DNA from: Cephaloticoccus sp.
GTDB taxonomy: Bacteria; Verrucomicrobiota; Verrucomicrobiia; Opitutales; Opitutaceae
Reading direction: 5' to 3'
DNA length: 64,000 nucleotides
Assembly: GCA_030833445.1 (NCBI GenBank)
Contig: JAURHD010000006.1
Coordinates: 1 to 64,000, forward strand
In this document: positions 1 to 7,988 of the stretch, one piece after another
How positions within the stretch are numbered: position 1 is the stretch's first letter
How the letters are laid out: every line of letters starts with the position of its first letter
The notes under the pieces: generated by a model
Databases searched by the model: none
Told to the model about the DNA's origin: nothing
The model's input: only the letters and a program-made list of their open reading frames with translations
Program-made: the position numbers and the translations under genes

Positions 1-59
1 CCATCGGCAGCCCGCAGGATGCGGATCTTATCTTCTGTCGTATGTCTTTTACCTTTCAT
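1..59 (-). CDS. IS3-family transposase OrfA, N-terminal end only (runs off the window)
   Basis: The reverse complement reads ATG at 59-57 and then MKGKRHTTEDKIRILRAADG before the window ends. This matches the start of IS3/IS911-type OrfA proteins, whose N-terminal helix-turn-helix binds the element's ends. A Shine-Dalgarno-like AGAAAGGA lies at 75-68, about 8 bases before the ATG, inside a hairpin loop. The rest of the gene lies left of the window, so whether it is intact cannot be told. Confidence 0.75.
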   Translation of the reverse strand, partial: MKGKRHTTEDKIRILRAAD

Positions 60-125
60 GGTCTGGGTCCTTTCTGGATTCCCAGACTAACTCACTCAAT
101 GGCTCAGTTTCCGTAACCCGGACCA
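60..125 (-). mobile_element. IS3-like element: upstream end and leader hairpin
   Basis: This is the non-coding upstream end of the element whose orfA starts at 59. A 7-bp perfect stem (GTCTGGG/CCCAGAC, 61-67 with 81-87) encloses a 13-base loop holding the Shine-Dalgarno sequence. Beyond it, a terminal-repeat-like block (read on the minus strand, TGGTCCGGGTTACGG then AAACTGAGCC) runs to about 125. It shares the TGAGCC core and spacing with the ends at 1976 and 2690. The outer boundary is inferred from that alignment. No target duplication is visible because the other end is outside the window. Confidence 0.6.
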
Positions 126-351
126 AGTGGCTGCGATATGCGGGTGACAACATGGAGGAAGGTTCCAGAATGACCGATGAATGAATGTTAAGGTCCGACC
201 ATTAATCCAACCCGGCCGAATCCCGCGTCCCGTCTGGTGAGCTTATCGTTAAAATGACCGCCGACTGCGTGGTCTACGCGAGACTTCCGAGTGTCCGGGA
301 GAGCGTTCCGGGATCTTGCTTCCGGACATTTTGAGATTTTAGTATCCGCTG

Positions 352-1497
352 ATGCCACCATGCCCATTCCACCTTCAGACAAGCGCCCCGACCTTACCGA
401 AAGCGGTGGCCGCCGGGCTAGATCCCACGGCTGAGCTCGCATTCTTAGAAGAAGTTTATCCGGCAGGAATAGAGCCCGAGCGCCGCACCTGTCTTGAGGG
501 AGCGATCGCCGCGGATCAAGCCGCCCCACTGACCTCGAAGGAACTGACTTGGGCCGGGCGGATTGCGTGGCGCAATAATTCGCGCTGTATCGGCCGTCTC
601 CATTGGCGAAGTCTGATCGTGCGTGATCACCGCGGACTAGAAACCCCGGACGCAATTGCCGAGAGCCTGCGCGAGCATCTCACCTTGGCATAGGGCGACG
701 GTGCCGTGCGTTCCTACCTCACCGTTTTCGCGCCGCCGGAGCGCTGCGGTGGCCCGGCGCCGCGGATTTGGAATTCCCAGCTTTGTGGTTACGCTGGTTA
801 TCGCGGCACTGGCGGCACTATTTTAGGCGATCCCGCTAACACGCCATTTACTGACCTTGCGCTGCAGCTGGGCTGGCAAGGTCCAAAGAACCCAACAGCA
901 TTCGATCTCCTGCCTTGGATCATTTCTGGCCGCGACGGCCAGCCCCAGCTTTTTCCGCTACCGCAAGGGTTGGTCCGGGAGATTCCAATCCACCATCCCG
1001 AGCACAGTTGGTTTGAAGCGCTCGGGTTACGCTGGTATGCTGTCCCCGTTATCACACATATGCGGTTTCGGGCAGCTGGCACCGACTATCCGGCCTCTCC
1101 TTTTAACGGATGGTATATGGGCACCGAAATTGGGTCGCGCAATCTGGGCGACACTCACCGTTACAATCTACTTCCTCTGATCGCAGACAGGCTTGGCCTG
1201 GACCGAAGGACCTCGCGGAGCTTATGGCAGGATCGGGCGTTGCTCGAGCTTAACCAGGCGGTCCTGCATTCCTACGCAGCCGCAGGAGTAAAGATGATCG
1301 ATCACCATACCGCTTCCGAGGAATTCATTAAATTCCGCGATCAGGAAGCGTCCCACGATCGGGCGATATCGGCGCGCTGGGATTGGATCGTGCCGCCGAT
1401 GTCCGCATCTGCCACGCGGGTCTTTCACACTTCAATGAGCGAATTCGCCACCACCCCGGACTTTCATCACCAACCGGCACCCTCCTTTTCGCGATGA
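352..1497 (+). pseudogene. nos: Bacterial nitric oxide synthase oxygenase, interrupted by one in-frame TAG
   Basis: The frame from ATG 352 reads 113 codons, meets TAG at 691-693, then continues in the same frame without shift to TGA at 1495-1497, about 381 codons in all. Both halves match bacterial NOS oxygenase proteins (B. subtilis Nos is about 363 aa), which oxidise L-arginine to NO and citrulline using an external reductase. The haem-ligand cysteine is in RNNSRCIGR (residue 79). The substrate-binding glutamate is in GWYMGTEIGSRNL, and the biopterin/dimer region MIDHHTASEEF and the late motif WIVPPMSASATRVFH are present. The only visible lesion is the stop, just before GAVRSYLTVF. No Shine-Dalgarno is clear. 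It lies between IS remnants, which suggests transfer followed by decay. A second start at 706 could only make a fragment lacking the haem cysteine. Confidence 0.85.
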
Positions 1498-1870
1498 AGA
1501 GGTGAGCGCCCGATGTTTCCACCAGTGGTTTGGTTGAAAACGCGATGAATCCCCGATGCTCGCTGCGACGATGGGAAATTCGATGGATTTGAAGGGTTTC
1601 ATCATGTGTCCGGCTGTTGCTAAAGCCTCGGAGAATCCTCAGTCCGCTCGTGATCTCACCTTTGTTTTCAGAGGAAAGTGAAATTGATCCGCAGTCCTTC
1701 CATCGTGTCGGTATCACCATGGTTGCTGTGCTAATTCGGTCGCAACGAACCAAATCCCGTCAACCATTCCCAGAAATCGCCGATCTCAAGATTACGGGCG
1801 ACTCTGGTTCATCTCTCGGCACCTCCACCATTTTAATACCCCATCGCGCACCCTCGTGCCGATGGCGTGA
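1498..1870. other. Intergenic stretch with no supported gene
   Basis: About 370 bases separate the broken NOS gene from an IS3 remnant. Open frames here (one on the plus strand from 1617, one on the minus strand up to 1753) resemble no family I recognise and look like chance. No tRNA, clear promoter or terminator was found. Confidence 0.5.
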
Positions 1871-1911
1871 CATGCGGATCTTTTGTTCGGTCGTGTATTT
1901 CCCCCTTTCAT
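1871..1911 (-). pseudogene. Degraded start of an IS3-like OrfA
   Basis: Read on the minus strand, an ATG at 1911-1909 is followed by bases that align with the OrfA start at 1-59. After MKG the frame must slip by one base (this copy is one base shorter) to give KYTTEQKIRM, the equivalent of KRHTTEDKIRI. Similarity ends at about 1871, so only the first 14 or so codons remain. Confidence 0.6.
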
Positions 1912-1976
1912 TGTCTGGGTCCTTTCTGATGTCCCAGACTAACGCTTCCCTTGGCTCAAATCCCGCGTCCCCGTCA
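1912..1976 (-). mobile_element. Second IS3-like end, inserted in a tRNA-Leu fragment
   Basis: The same leader hairpin as at 61-87 occurs here (stem 1913-1919 with 1933-1939, loop containing AGAAAGGA on the minus strand). It is followed by a terminal repeat that reads TGACGGGGACGCGGGATTTG then AGCC from 1976 inward. The repeat starts with TGA, as is usual for IS3-family ends. It abuts a tRNA-Leu 3'-half exactly where the T-loop would continue, so the element appears to have inserted into that tRNA copy. Confidence 0.55.
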
Positions 1977-2016
1977 GGGTCGAACCCACAAGACTTGCGT
2001 CGGTAGATTTTGAGTC
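1977..2016 (-). repeat. tRNA-Leu(CAA) fragment A (probable attachment-site scar)
   Basis: Read on the minus strand this begins with the anticodon loop of a leucine tRNA (GACTCAAAATC, anticodon CAA), continues through a variable arm and ends in the T-arm (GTGGGTTCGACCC), where the IS3-like end at 1976 cuts it off. There is no 5' half. It is in the same orientation as fragment B at 3227-3284, so the two form direct repeats around about 1.2 kb. This is the pattern left when an integrative element recombines at a tRNA 3' end. Their variable arms differ, so they came from diverged copies or have decayed. Confidence 0.6.
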
Positions 2017-2288
2017 AGGCTATGCGTCAGGCCGTGACCGCGTGATCGGGAGTCAGTGACCGCGCTAACTTGTTCAGACTGACATGGCTCGTGCCAGTGG
2101 ATAACGAGCTCTCATCCTCGTGAGCACGCGGATAAGCACCGCTTAAGAGGGGAAATCAGCGTGGGAACCCGTGGCGGTTTGCGGCTTCAGAGCGATAATA
2201 GTGGTATGGCGCGAGCCTTCAAAGAACTAACCGTTAACAGTTGACTCTAAAACAGTTGTTGATGTAGATATTATGAACTAAACTAAAA

Positions 2289-2474
2289 ATGCTTACTAAG
2301 TTCACTTTTGCCGATAAATTACTCTTTCTTGCTTCATTCTTGGTCATAATTTTCTCTAAACTGTTATACTGGCAGGGAGATAAAATTGATGCTATTTTTG
2401 TTGGCCTTTGGGCTCCTTCTATTCTCGCGTTCGGAGTCTATTTGAAACTGATAGGATCTTCGAAAGATGAGTGA
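2289..2474 (+). CDS. Small two-helix membrane protein, unknown function
   Basis: This encodes a 61-aa protein with two hydrophobic segments (about residues 11-27 and 36-53), a short charged loop between them and a charged tail ending SSKDE. Base composition is clearly A+T-richer than the chromosome-like genes to the right, which suggests foreign origin. Its stop overlaps the ATG of the next small gene (ATGAGTGA), so the two are probably translated together. No homologue was recognised. It lies between two tRNA-Leu scars, inside a putative small island. Confidence 0.5.
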   Translation: MLTKFTFADKLLFLASFLVIIFSKLLYWQGDKIDAIFVGLWAPSILAFGVYLKLIGSSKDE

Positions 2475-2613
2475 TTATGTCTCCTATTTTGCAGCTTTGA
2501 TTTTTGTGCTATTTGGGATCGCATTTTTTTCGGCCATGCAGGGATTCAAGCGTTTGGGCAAAGACAGCAAATCCGCAACGAGCAAAACCCCTGACCTGAC
2601 CTCGCTATTTTGA
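2467..2613 (+). CDS. Small single-helix membrane protein whose C-terminus comes from a mini-IS
   Basis: A 48-aa frame starts at ATG 2467, overlapping the previous stop by 8 bases. It has one strong hydrophobic segment (about residues 5-23) followed by a basic tail. The last codons (PDLTSLF and the TGA at 2611-2613) lie in the left inverted repeat of the 99-bp mini-element at 2592, so insertion appears to have replaced the original C-terminus. Function is unknown. The overlap with the upstream gene is the main argument that it is real. Confidence 0.4.
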   Translation: MSDYVSYFAALIFVLFGIAFFSAMQGFKRLGKDSKSATSKTPDLTSLF

Positions 2614-2690
2614 GCCACCTTTCATGGTCTGGGTCCTTTCTGGGGCCCAGACTAACATCAAAGGTGGCTCAAAATAGCGAGGTCAGGTCA
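2592..2690 (-). mobile_element. 99-bp miniature IS3 derivative (MITE-like)
   Basis: Near-perfect inverted repeats (2591-2622 and 2660-2691, 32 bp each including one flanking base per side) begin TGACCTGACCTCGC and enclose only 37 bases. Read on the minus strand the order is terminal repeat, the same leader hairpin as in the two other IS3-like ends (stem 2646-2652 with 2627-2633), ATG AAA GGT, then directly the opposite terminal repeat. It is an IS3-like element whose whole transposase was deleted right after the third codon. No direct target repeat is obvious. The long palindrome could also form a strong RNA hairpin. Confidence 0.65.
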
Positions 2691-2820
2691 GACAAGTGGT
2701 TTTCTGCGAAAGCAAAAAATTATGGCAGTTAAGCAATAATAGCTTGGTCTAAAAGCCCGAAAGCTCTACAATCTTCCGACGTGACACATTACGTGTCTTA
2801 ACATAACCCCCAAAAAACAA

Positions 2821-3048
2821 ATGCAGATCATCGACACAATAATCGGAATACTAAAAAAGATCACTGAGCTTGGAGTTGCACTGCTTGCTCTGACTGTTGT
2901 TCTCCAAGTGGTTTTCGGTACACCGGTGCCCTTTATAAACCTCGATGTTGTAGGCAATCTGACAGGCCTTATCACGACGCTGGGCTCTAGTGGATTGGTC
3001 GGCTTAATAGCTGCTGGTGTATTGTATGCGGTTCTGAGCAAGAAGTAA
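2821..3048 (+). CDS. Small hydrophobic two-helix protein, unknown function
   Basis: This is a 75-aa protein. It starts with a short amphipathic segment (MQIIDTIIGILKKI), followed by two hydrophobic stretches (about residues 16-34 and 48-71) joined by a loop containing GTPVPF, and ends in SKK. The gene stands alone, with a clean rho-independent terminator 18 bases after the stop, which supports it being a real transcription unit. Small size, hydrophobicity and island location would fit a holin-like, peptide-toxin or cargo protein, but nothing in the sequence decides this. Confidence 0.55.
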   Translation: MQIIDTIIGILKKITELGVALLALTVVLQVVFGTPVPFINLDVVGNLTGLITTLGSSGLVGLIAAGVLYAVLSKK

Positions 3049-3066
3049 CCCCAGTTTTTTCGCTCC

Positions 3067-3100
3067 AAGGCTGTCGTCGATCCCGACAGCCTTTTTTTTT
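3067..3100 (+). terminator. Rho-independent terminator
   Basis: A perfect 10-bp stem (AAGGCTGTCG / CGACAGCCTT, 3067-3076 with 3084-3093) with a 7-base loop is followed by a run of T to 3100. It lies 18 bases after the 75-aa gene. Confidence 0.9.
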
Positions 3101-3226
3101 ACCCGCCGTGGGCTGAGCAAGTCGCCAGACTAATCCTTTGCTGCCTCACCGCTGCCTCTCTCCCGCCGTTATTCCCGCTGACTGCGCTAACCCCGTCATT
3201 CTGACATAGTCCGAAGGATTTTTAAG

Positions 3227-3284
3227 TGGTGCCCAGGGTGGGGGTCGAACCCGCAAGCCTTTAAAGGGCGGCAGATTTTGAGTC
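3227..3284 (-). repeat. tRNA-Leu(CAA) fragment B, 3' half with CCA
   Basis: On the minus strand this reads from the anticodon loop CTCAAAA (anticodon CAA) through the anticodon 3' stem, a long variable arm, the T-arm (GCGGGTTCGACC) and the acceptor 3' strand CCTGGGCA to an encoded CCA. The 5' half is absent, so it cannot make a tRNA. It is the direct-repeat partner of fragment A at 1977-2016 and probably marks the right edge of an integrated element. The donor full-length tRNA-Leu(CAA) is not in the window. Confidence 0.65.
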
Positions 3285-3362
3285 ACAGCGTTGACACGGG
3301 TTCAGGGCTGGAGGGTCCGCCCCGTAGGGGGCCACCCCATGATGCCGTCTGGGATGCGGGCG

Positions 3363-5459
3363 CTACGGTAGCGCCACAGTTTCGTCACTGAAGCTAATCC
3401 GTTCCATCTGGCGCAGGACATCGCGCCGTCCGGAGCCGCCCTTTCGGGTGACCGTGTAGGTGCTTCCGCTCTTGCTGACGTCGTAGTCGGCATGCTTCCC
3501 GGAATAAACCACCGTGTCGGTGCCAGCACCGCCAGTGAGTGTTGCGTCGGGATCTGTGTCCTGGGCATAGATGGTATCGTCGCCGCCAAATGTTCGAATA
3601 TTGGTGCTGTGATTGCGGTCGCGGATTATCACCGGCGCCTTGAAGCATTTGAGGATATCGAGCCCCGTCGTGATGGAGGCGAAGGCGAACCGCGCATTCA
3701 GGCTCCCGGGCGCCGGAGGGCAGGAGGCGTAGGCCAAAAAATTGCACCGTCCTTCCACGTCTAAATAGGCGATGAAGCGGCAGGGTGAATCAAACACGAT
3801 ACCGTATTTTTTCCCGAGCAACTGCCGCACCTGCTCGTCCCAGGTCCGCCAAGAGTCGCGGAGCACGGGGTACAGTCGTCCGGTGCCATCGTTGATCAGG
3901 ATACAGGGGTTCGAGGTGATGGGGACGACCTTGTAATCCAGATTGTTCGAAAGAAAATAGTTCCGGATTCCGCTGCCATCGAGGTCCCGGCGCTGCATGG
4001 AGTAGTCGACCTCACCGCCCTTGGGATCATAATCGGGATTGAGCTGGTCAGTCTTGTCCACAAACTCCAGCCCGCCACCCTGATTCTGGAACAACTGCAG
4101 CATCGCCAGCCCCTCCGGCCACATCGACGCGGAGGCCAACAGGTCGAGGCGTCCGTCCTGGTTGAAATCATCAGTCCAGAGTCGCGGAACGTGGGTGTTC
4201 CACCGGCCCCACAGGCTGCTGCGGGTCGAATACGCCCCGCGCGCCGAAAAATAGGGCACCAGGGAGGCCGCCGGCGGTTGCAGGACTCCATCCGCATAGT
4301 CAAAAAGTCCGATGGTGAAGAGGTAGCGCTCGGGCGCGCTCGGGTCGAAGTAACCGCTCGCACTGTTGTCACCCACCGCTACCACGGTGGTGCCGTCACC
4401 GCGAAAATCGCCCGCCGTGATGCTCATGCCCCCGCCGGGCACCGGCAGTTCGCGGGGCGCGAGGCTGCCCGAGGCATTCCACGTGTACTGCGGATTGGCC
4501 AGGCCGCGATGGAAGCCCGTGAATACCGGGCTCGTGGAAAAGGACATCGTCGCGAGGGCCGGCCGGCCGGCTATCGGCACCAACTGGGCATCATGCGCCA
4601 TGACTGCATCGTCGACCGCGACGCTCCGGAAGTGCTGGGGAGACTCGCTCAGCCAGACCGTGCTGGGCTTGGCGATGAAGGGGCTTTCGTTGTGGGCGAG
4701 AAACACGACGTCCGTTATCTGGTCGCCGTTGAGGTCGGTGGTGATGACGCTGCCGCCTCCGTTGGTCTTCGCCGAAGCCACATAGCTTGCGGTCGCCATC
4801 TGCAGGTGACCGTCATCGGTCTGGTCGAGCAGCAGCGCTTCTACCGGAGTCGTGTCGGCCGACTGCGGCGCCCCTTCCCAATCAAATCCACTGTAGGACC
4901 AGGCCGTCATGGCGATGCCATCCCTCCGCTCCGGGCCGAGCGGGAATACCGAGTAGAAACCGGTGATAGGGCTGCGCCACTGCCCATCCTGGGGCGCATG
5001 GGCGTCCAAGGGGCTCCAAATGCCTACAATCAGCGTGATGGCCTGAATGTCGTTGGGCGCCACGCTGGTGGAGGTGATGTGAATCTGGAGCGGCGTTGCC
5101 ACACTGGCCCGGGCTGCATCCGTCGCAGTGACCTGCAAGTTGAGTGTGCCCGCGTCATTCCAGTCGGGCGTGCCCGCAAGGCTGTGGGTGCTGGCATCGT
5201 AACTGAGCCAGGCGGGCAGTGATTGCCCCGAATTTGTCGTCACCGCGAAAGTAAGCACATCGCCGTCTGGGTCGCTGAAGGTGTTGCTGGGAATGTAAAA
5301 AACAAATGGAGCGTCCTCGCGTGCCTCCTGGGCCGCGAGCAGGTGCGCCACCACTGGCACCCGGTTGGCGGGTGCCTCCGGAGCCACGGCACGGTCCCCG
5401 CCACAACCCGCCAGCAGCAGCGCGCCAACGAGGACTAGCCCACTGAACCGACCAGACAT
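3363..5459 (-). CDS. Secreted lipoprotein with Ig-like, FG-GAP-like and RTX-like C-terminal regions
   Basis: I start at the ATG at 5459 because a lipoprotein signal (LVGALLLAGC) follows at once; the open frame extends 37 codons further upstream. The 698-aa product has a dystroglycan/cadherin-type domain at about residues 35-130 (FSDPDGDVLTF, LAGTPDWNDAGTL). A long middle part carries calcium-binding FG-GAP/VCBS-like repeats (DLNGDQITDVVF, DFRGDGTTVVAV, DFNQDGRLDLLA, DLDGSGIRNYF). The C-terminus is RTX-like (GGDDTIYAQD, GGAGTDTVVYSG, MERISFSDE). It is probably an outer-membrane-anchored adhesion or integrin-like propeller protein. The neighbouring type II secretion operon could export it, but that is inference. 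Confidence 0.75.
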   Translation of the reverse strand: MSGRFSGLVLVGALLLAGCGGDRAVAPEAPANRVPVVAHLLAAQEAREDAPFVFYIPSNTFSDPDGDVLTFAVTTNSGQSLPAWLSYDASTHSLAGTPDWNDAGTLNLQVTATDAARASVATPLQIHITSTSVAPNDIQAITLIVGIWSPLDAHAPQDGQWRSPITGFYSVFPLGPERRDGIAMTAWSYSGFDWEGAPQSADTTPVEALLLDQTDDGHLQMATASYVASAKTNGGGSVITTDLNGDQITDVVFLAHNESPFIAKPSTVWLSESPQHFRSVAVDDAVMAHDAQLVPIAGRPALATMSFSTSPVFTGFHRGLANPQYTWNASGSLAPRELPVPGGGMSITAGDFRGDGTTVVAVGDNSASGYFDPSAPERYLFTIGLFDYADGVLQPPAASLVPYFSARGAYSTRSSLWGRWNTHVPRLWTDDFNQDGRLDLLASASMWPEGLAMLQLFQNQGGGLEFVDKTDQLNPDYDPKGGEVDYSMQRRDLDGSGIRNYFLSNNLDYKVVPITSNPCILINDGTGRLYPVLRDSWRTWDEQVRQLLGKKYGIVFDSPCRFIAYLDVEGRCNFLAYASCPPAPGSLNARFAFASITTGLDILKCFKAPVIIRDRNHSTNIRTFGGDDTIYAQDTDPDATLTGGAGTDTVVYSGKHADYDVSKSGSTYTVTRKGGSGRRDVLRQMERISFSDETVALP

Positions 5460-5681
5460 GAATGGCCCAGCACCCCTCGAGTGGTTGTGCGGTACGCGTG
5501 CTGACATCGGTGCCTTTTGAGGGCACTTGGGTAAATCGACAATCGGATAATATAGACCCGCGCGAATCATTCGGTGGGCTTGAGCCTTCGGACAATATCC
5601 TCACAGCTACCTACCTGCCCGTAGCTTTTCGGGTCATCTTGCTAACCTAGTCATTCCGGCGGAGTCCCAGCCTCTCACCGC

Positions 5682-5768
<87 letters not shown>

Positions 5769-5957
5769 TTCGGGTCTGCTGAATCTTTAAGTCGAAGCCG
5801 TCGCCGTCAATCACGGGGAGCAGTCTACGTAAAAATCGGCGCGATGGCTACTGATCGAGCAACCGGATGATCTGATTTCAACATCGCCTTCCGGGTGGGC
5901 TCGATTTTAGATTGCCATGACCGGCAGGGTATCTCCCCTAGTTGGCAGACGGTGCGC

Positions 5958-7988
5958 ATGAATCTTCGACGACTTAATTTGACTCAAAAACTGGCTCTGA
6001 TTGCCGCGGTGATTTGGTTACCGATCTCTCTGTCTGCCGCAGGCACCAGCGAGGGAAACGCTTCCGGGGGCATGGGTGACGATGAACTGGTGGGGCAGAT
6101 TGAAATCCCCGGTGGGGACCTGGATACCATCCTCGGGTTAATGGAGCGTTGGACTGGCCGCTCACTGTTGCGTCCGCAGAATTTGCCCACCCTTACCTTG
6201 CCCCTGAATCTCAAAGACAACGTGACCAAGGCCGAGGCCATTCAAGCCATCGAGACCTTGCTTAATCTCAACGGAATTGCCGTCACCCCGCTCGGAGATC
6301 GTTTTCTCAAGGTCACCCCCCTCAGCGCGGCCAAGTCCGAGGCCCCGGAATTGATCGAGGGTTCGGTCCTGACCCTGCCGCCCAGTGGCCGCACGGTCAG
6401 CAAGCTGTTTCAGCTCAATTTTCTTCGCGTGGGTGAATTCATGCCGCAAATTGCCGGGTTGCTCAATCCCGCCGCGGGCAGCCCGCCCGTGGTCTTCGAC
6501 AAGGCCAACGCCGCCCTCGTCACCGATTCGGTCAGCAACCTGCAACGCATCGAGACCCTCATCCAACAGCTGGACCAGCCAATGATGAACGGCCTGAAGC
6601 CAAAGTTTTACACGCTACAATCGGCCAAGGCCAGCGAGGTGGTGAATAAGATGCGCACGATGCTGACCGGTGCCTTGCAGACCCAGCTAGGCACCGCCAC
6701 CAGTTTCAATGCCGATGATCGCACCAACCAGATCGTCCTCATCGCCGACGAGCGCCAGCAGTCGTTTTTTGATGAATTGATTTCCCGACTCGATGTGCGC
6801 GCCGATCCGAATACGCGCAACGAAGTCATCTTTCTTAAGCATGCGGTCGCCAAGGATGTGGCCGATATCCTGAGCACGCTCGTGACTGGCCAAAACAAAA
6901 CCACGGCAAATTCGGGCCAATCCACGGTGCGTCCGGCCGCCCTCACCTCGGCGGGATCCAACGGTAACGCGACACCACCCACGCCTGCGATAGCGACCGT
7001 GTTGCCCCAGCTTGATTTGCAGGACTCCAACCAATTCAGCAGCGTTCTCACAATCTTGCCCGAGGAACGCAGCAACGCGATCGTGATTTCCGGGACCGTC
7101 GATGACTTGCGGCTGATTCAGGATCTGGTCGCCAAGATTGACGTGCTGCTCGCCCAAGTGCGCATCGAGGTCGTGATTGCCGAAGTCACGCTGAGCGATG
7201 ATGCGACGTCCGGCATCAGCCAGTTGGGTCTCCAAGTGAGTGGCGACCGGCTGGTCGGCTTCAGCGGGACGGGGGCGGGGATCGGGGTGACCGATGGAGT
7301 TCTTTCCCGTAATCCCAACACGGGCCGGTTGGATTTGGTCGCCATGATTTCACTGAGCACCACGCCGCGCAAAAACAACATCAACATCCTCTCCGTCCCC
7401 AATATCGTCACGACCCACAACAAGTCGGGTGAGATTTTTGTGGGAGAAAAACGACCGGTGATCAGCAGTTATCTAAGTGATTCCAACGCCAATCAGAATT
7501 TGGGTAGTGGTTACCGTTCGACGGTCAATCAGCAGGACATCGGCATTTCCCTCACGGTGAAACCGCTGATTGGTTTGGATGGATCCGTGCAGCTTGAAAT
7601 CCAACAGGAAGTAAACGACGTCTTGGGCGAGATTATCATCGATGGAAATCCTCAGCCGCGCATCGGCAGCCGTAAAACCGACTCGTTTGTCAGTGTGCAT
7701 AGTGGTGAGGTCATCGTGCTCGGTGGATTGCAGCGGGAGTCGCAGTCCAAGAACAGCAACCGGCTCGGTCCGATTCCAATCATTGGGGATTTGTTGGGTT
7801 CGCGCTCGCGCAGTAAATCGCGCACCGACTTGGTCTTCTTTCTCCGTCCGACGGTGCTGGGTAACAATGAATCCGATAATATCGCCGCCATGAATCAAGT
7901 GGAGCGCATGCCCGAGTCGCAGCGCGCCAAGGTCAAACAGGCACTCGAAGTTACTGACGGGGCCGCCGCCCATGCCGACCGGAACTGA
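5958..7988 (+). CDS. gspD: Type II secretion system secretin GspD
   Basis: The start at ATG 5958 gives a signal peptide (NLTQKLALIAAVIWLPISLSAAG). The open frame has another ATG at 5895, which would spoil it. The 676-aa protein has the N0 domain (about residues 45-125), N1-N3 repeats (about 145-400; LNFLRVGEFMPQIAGLLNP, LQSAKASEVVNKMR, LKHAVAKDVADILSTL) and the secretin core ending in FLRPTVLG. It forms the outer-membrane channel through which folded proteins leave. It is the first gene of gspD-E-F, 190 bases downstream of the tRNA. Length is typical of the family. Confidence 0.93.
   Translation: MNLRRLNLTQKLALIAAVIWLPISLSAAGTSEGNASGGMGDDELVGQIEIPGGDLDTILGLMERWTGRSLLRPQNLPTLTLPLNLKDNVTKAEAIQAIETLLNLNGIAVTPLGDRFLKVTPLSAAKSEAPELIEGSVLTLPPSGRTVSKLFQLNFLRVGEFMPQIAGLLNPAAGSPPVVFDKANAALVTDSVSNLQRIETLIQQLDQPMMNGLKPKFYTLQSAKASEVVNKMRTMLTGALQTQLGTATSFNADDRTNQIVLIADERQQSFFDELISRLDVRADPNTRNEVIFLKHAVAKDVADILSTLVTGQNKTTANSGQSTVRPAALTSAGSNGNATPPTPAIATVLPQLDLQDSNQFSSVLTILPEERSNAIVISGTVDDLRLIQDLVAKIDVLLAQVRIEVVIAEVTLSDDATSGISQLGLQVSGDRLVGFSGTGAGIGVTDGVLSRNPNTGRLDLVAMISLSTTPRKNNINILSVPNIVTTHNKSGEIFVGEKRPVISSYLSDSNANQNLGSGYRSTVNQQDIGISLTVKPLIGLDGSVQLEIQQEVNDVLGEIIIDGNPQPRIGSRKTDSFVSVHSGEVIVLGGLQRESQSKNSNRLGPIPIIGDLLGSRSRSKSRTDLVFFLRPTVLGNNESDNIAAMNQVERMPESQRAKVKQALEVTDGAAAHADRN

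Noticed and set aside
218-236. AATCCCGCGTCCC stretch similar to the IS end at 1957-1976
   Set aside because: It lies in direct, not inverted, orientation and has no leader hairpin, so a fourth IS end cannot be claimed from about 13 shared bases.
691-693. Recoded amber (pyrrolysine or programmed readthrough) in the NOS gene
   Set aside because: No hairpin or conserved context follows the TAG, and NOS enzymes have no known recoded residue there; a plain nonsense mutation or error is simpler.
1617-2006. 129-aa plus-strand open frame
   Set aside because: It crosses an IS3 remnant and a tRNA fragment and has no recognisable domain or start signal.
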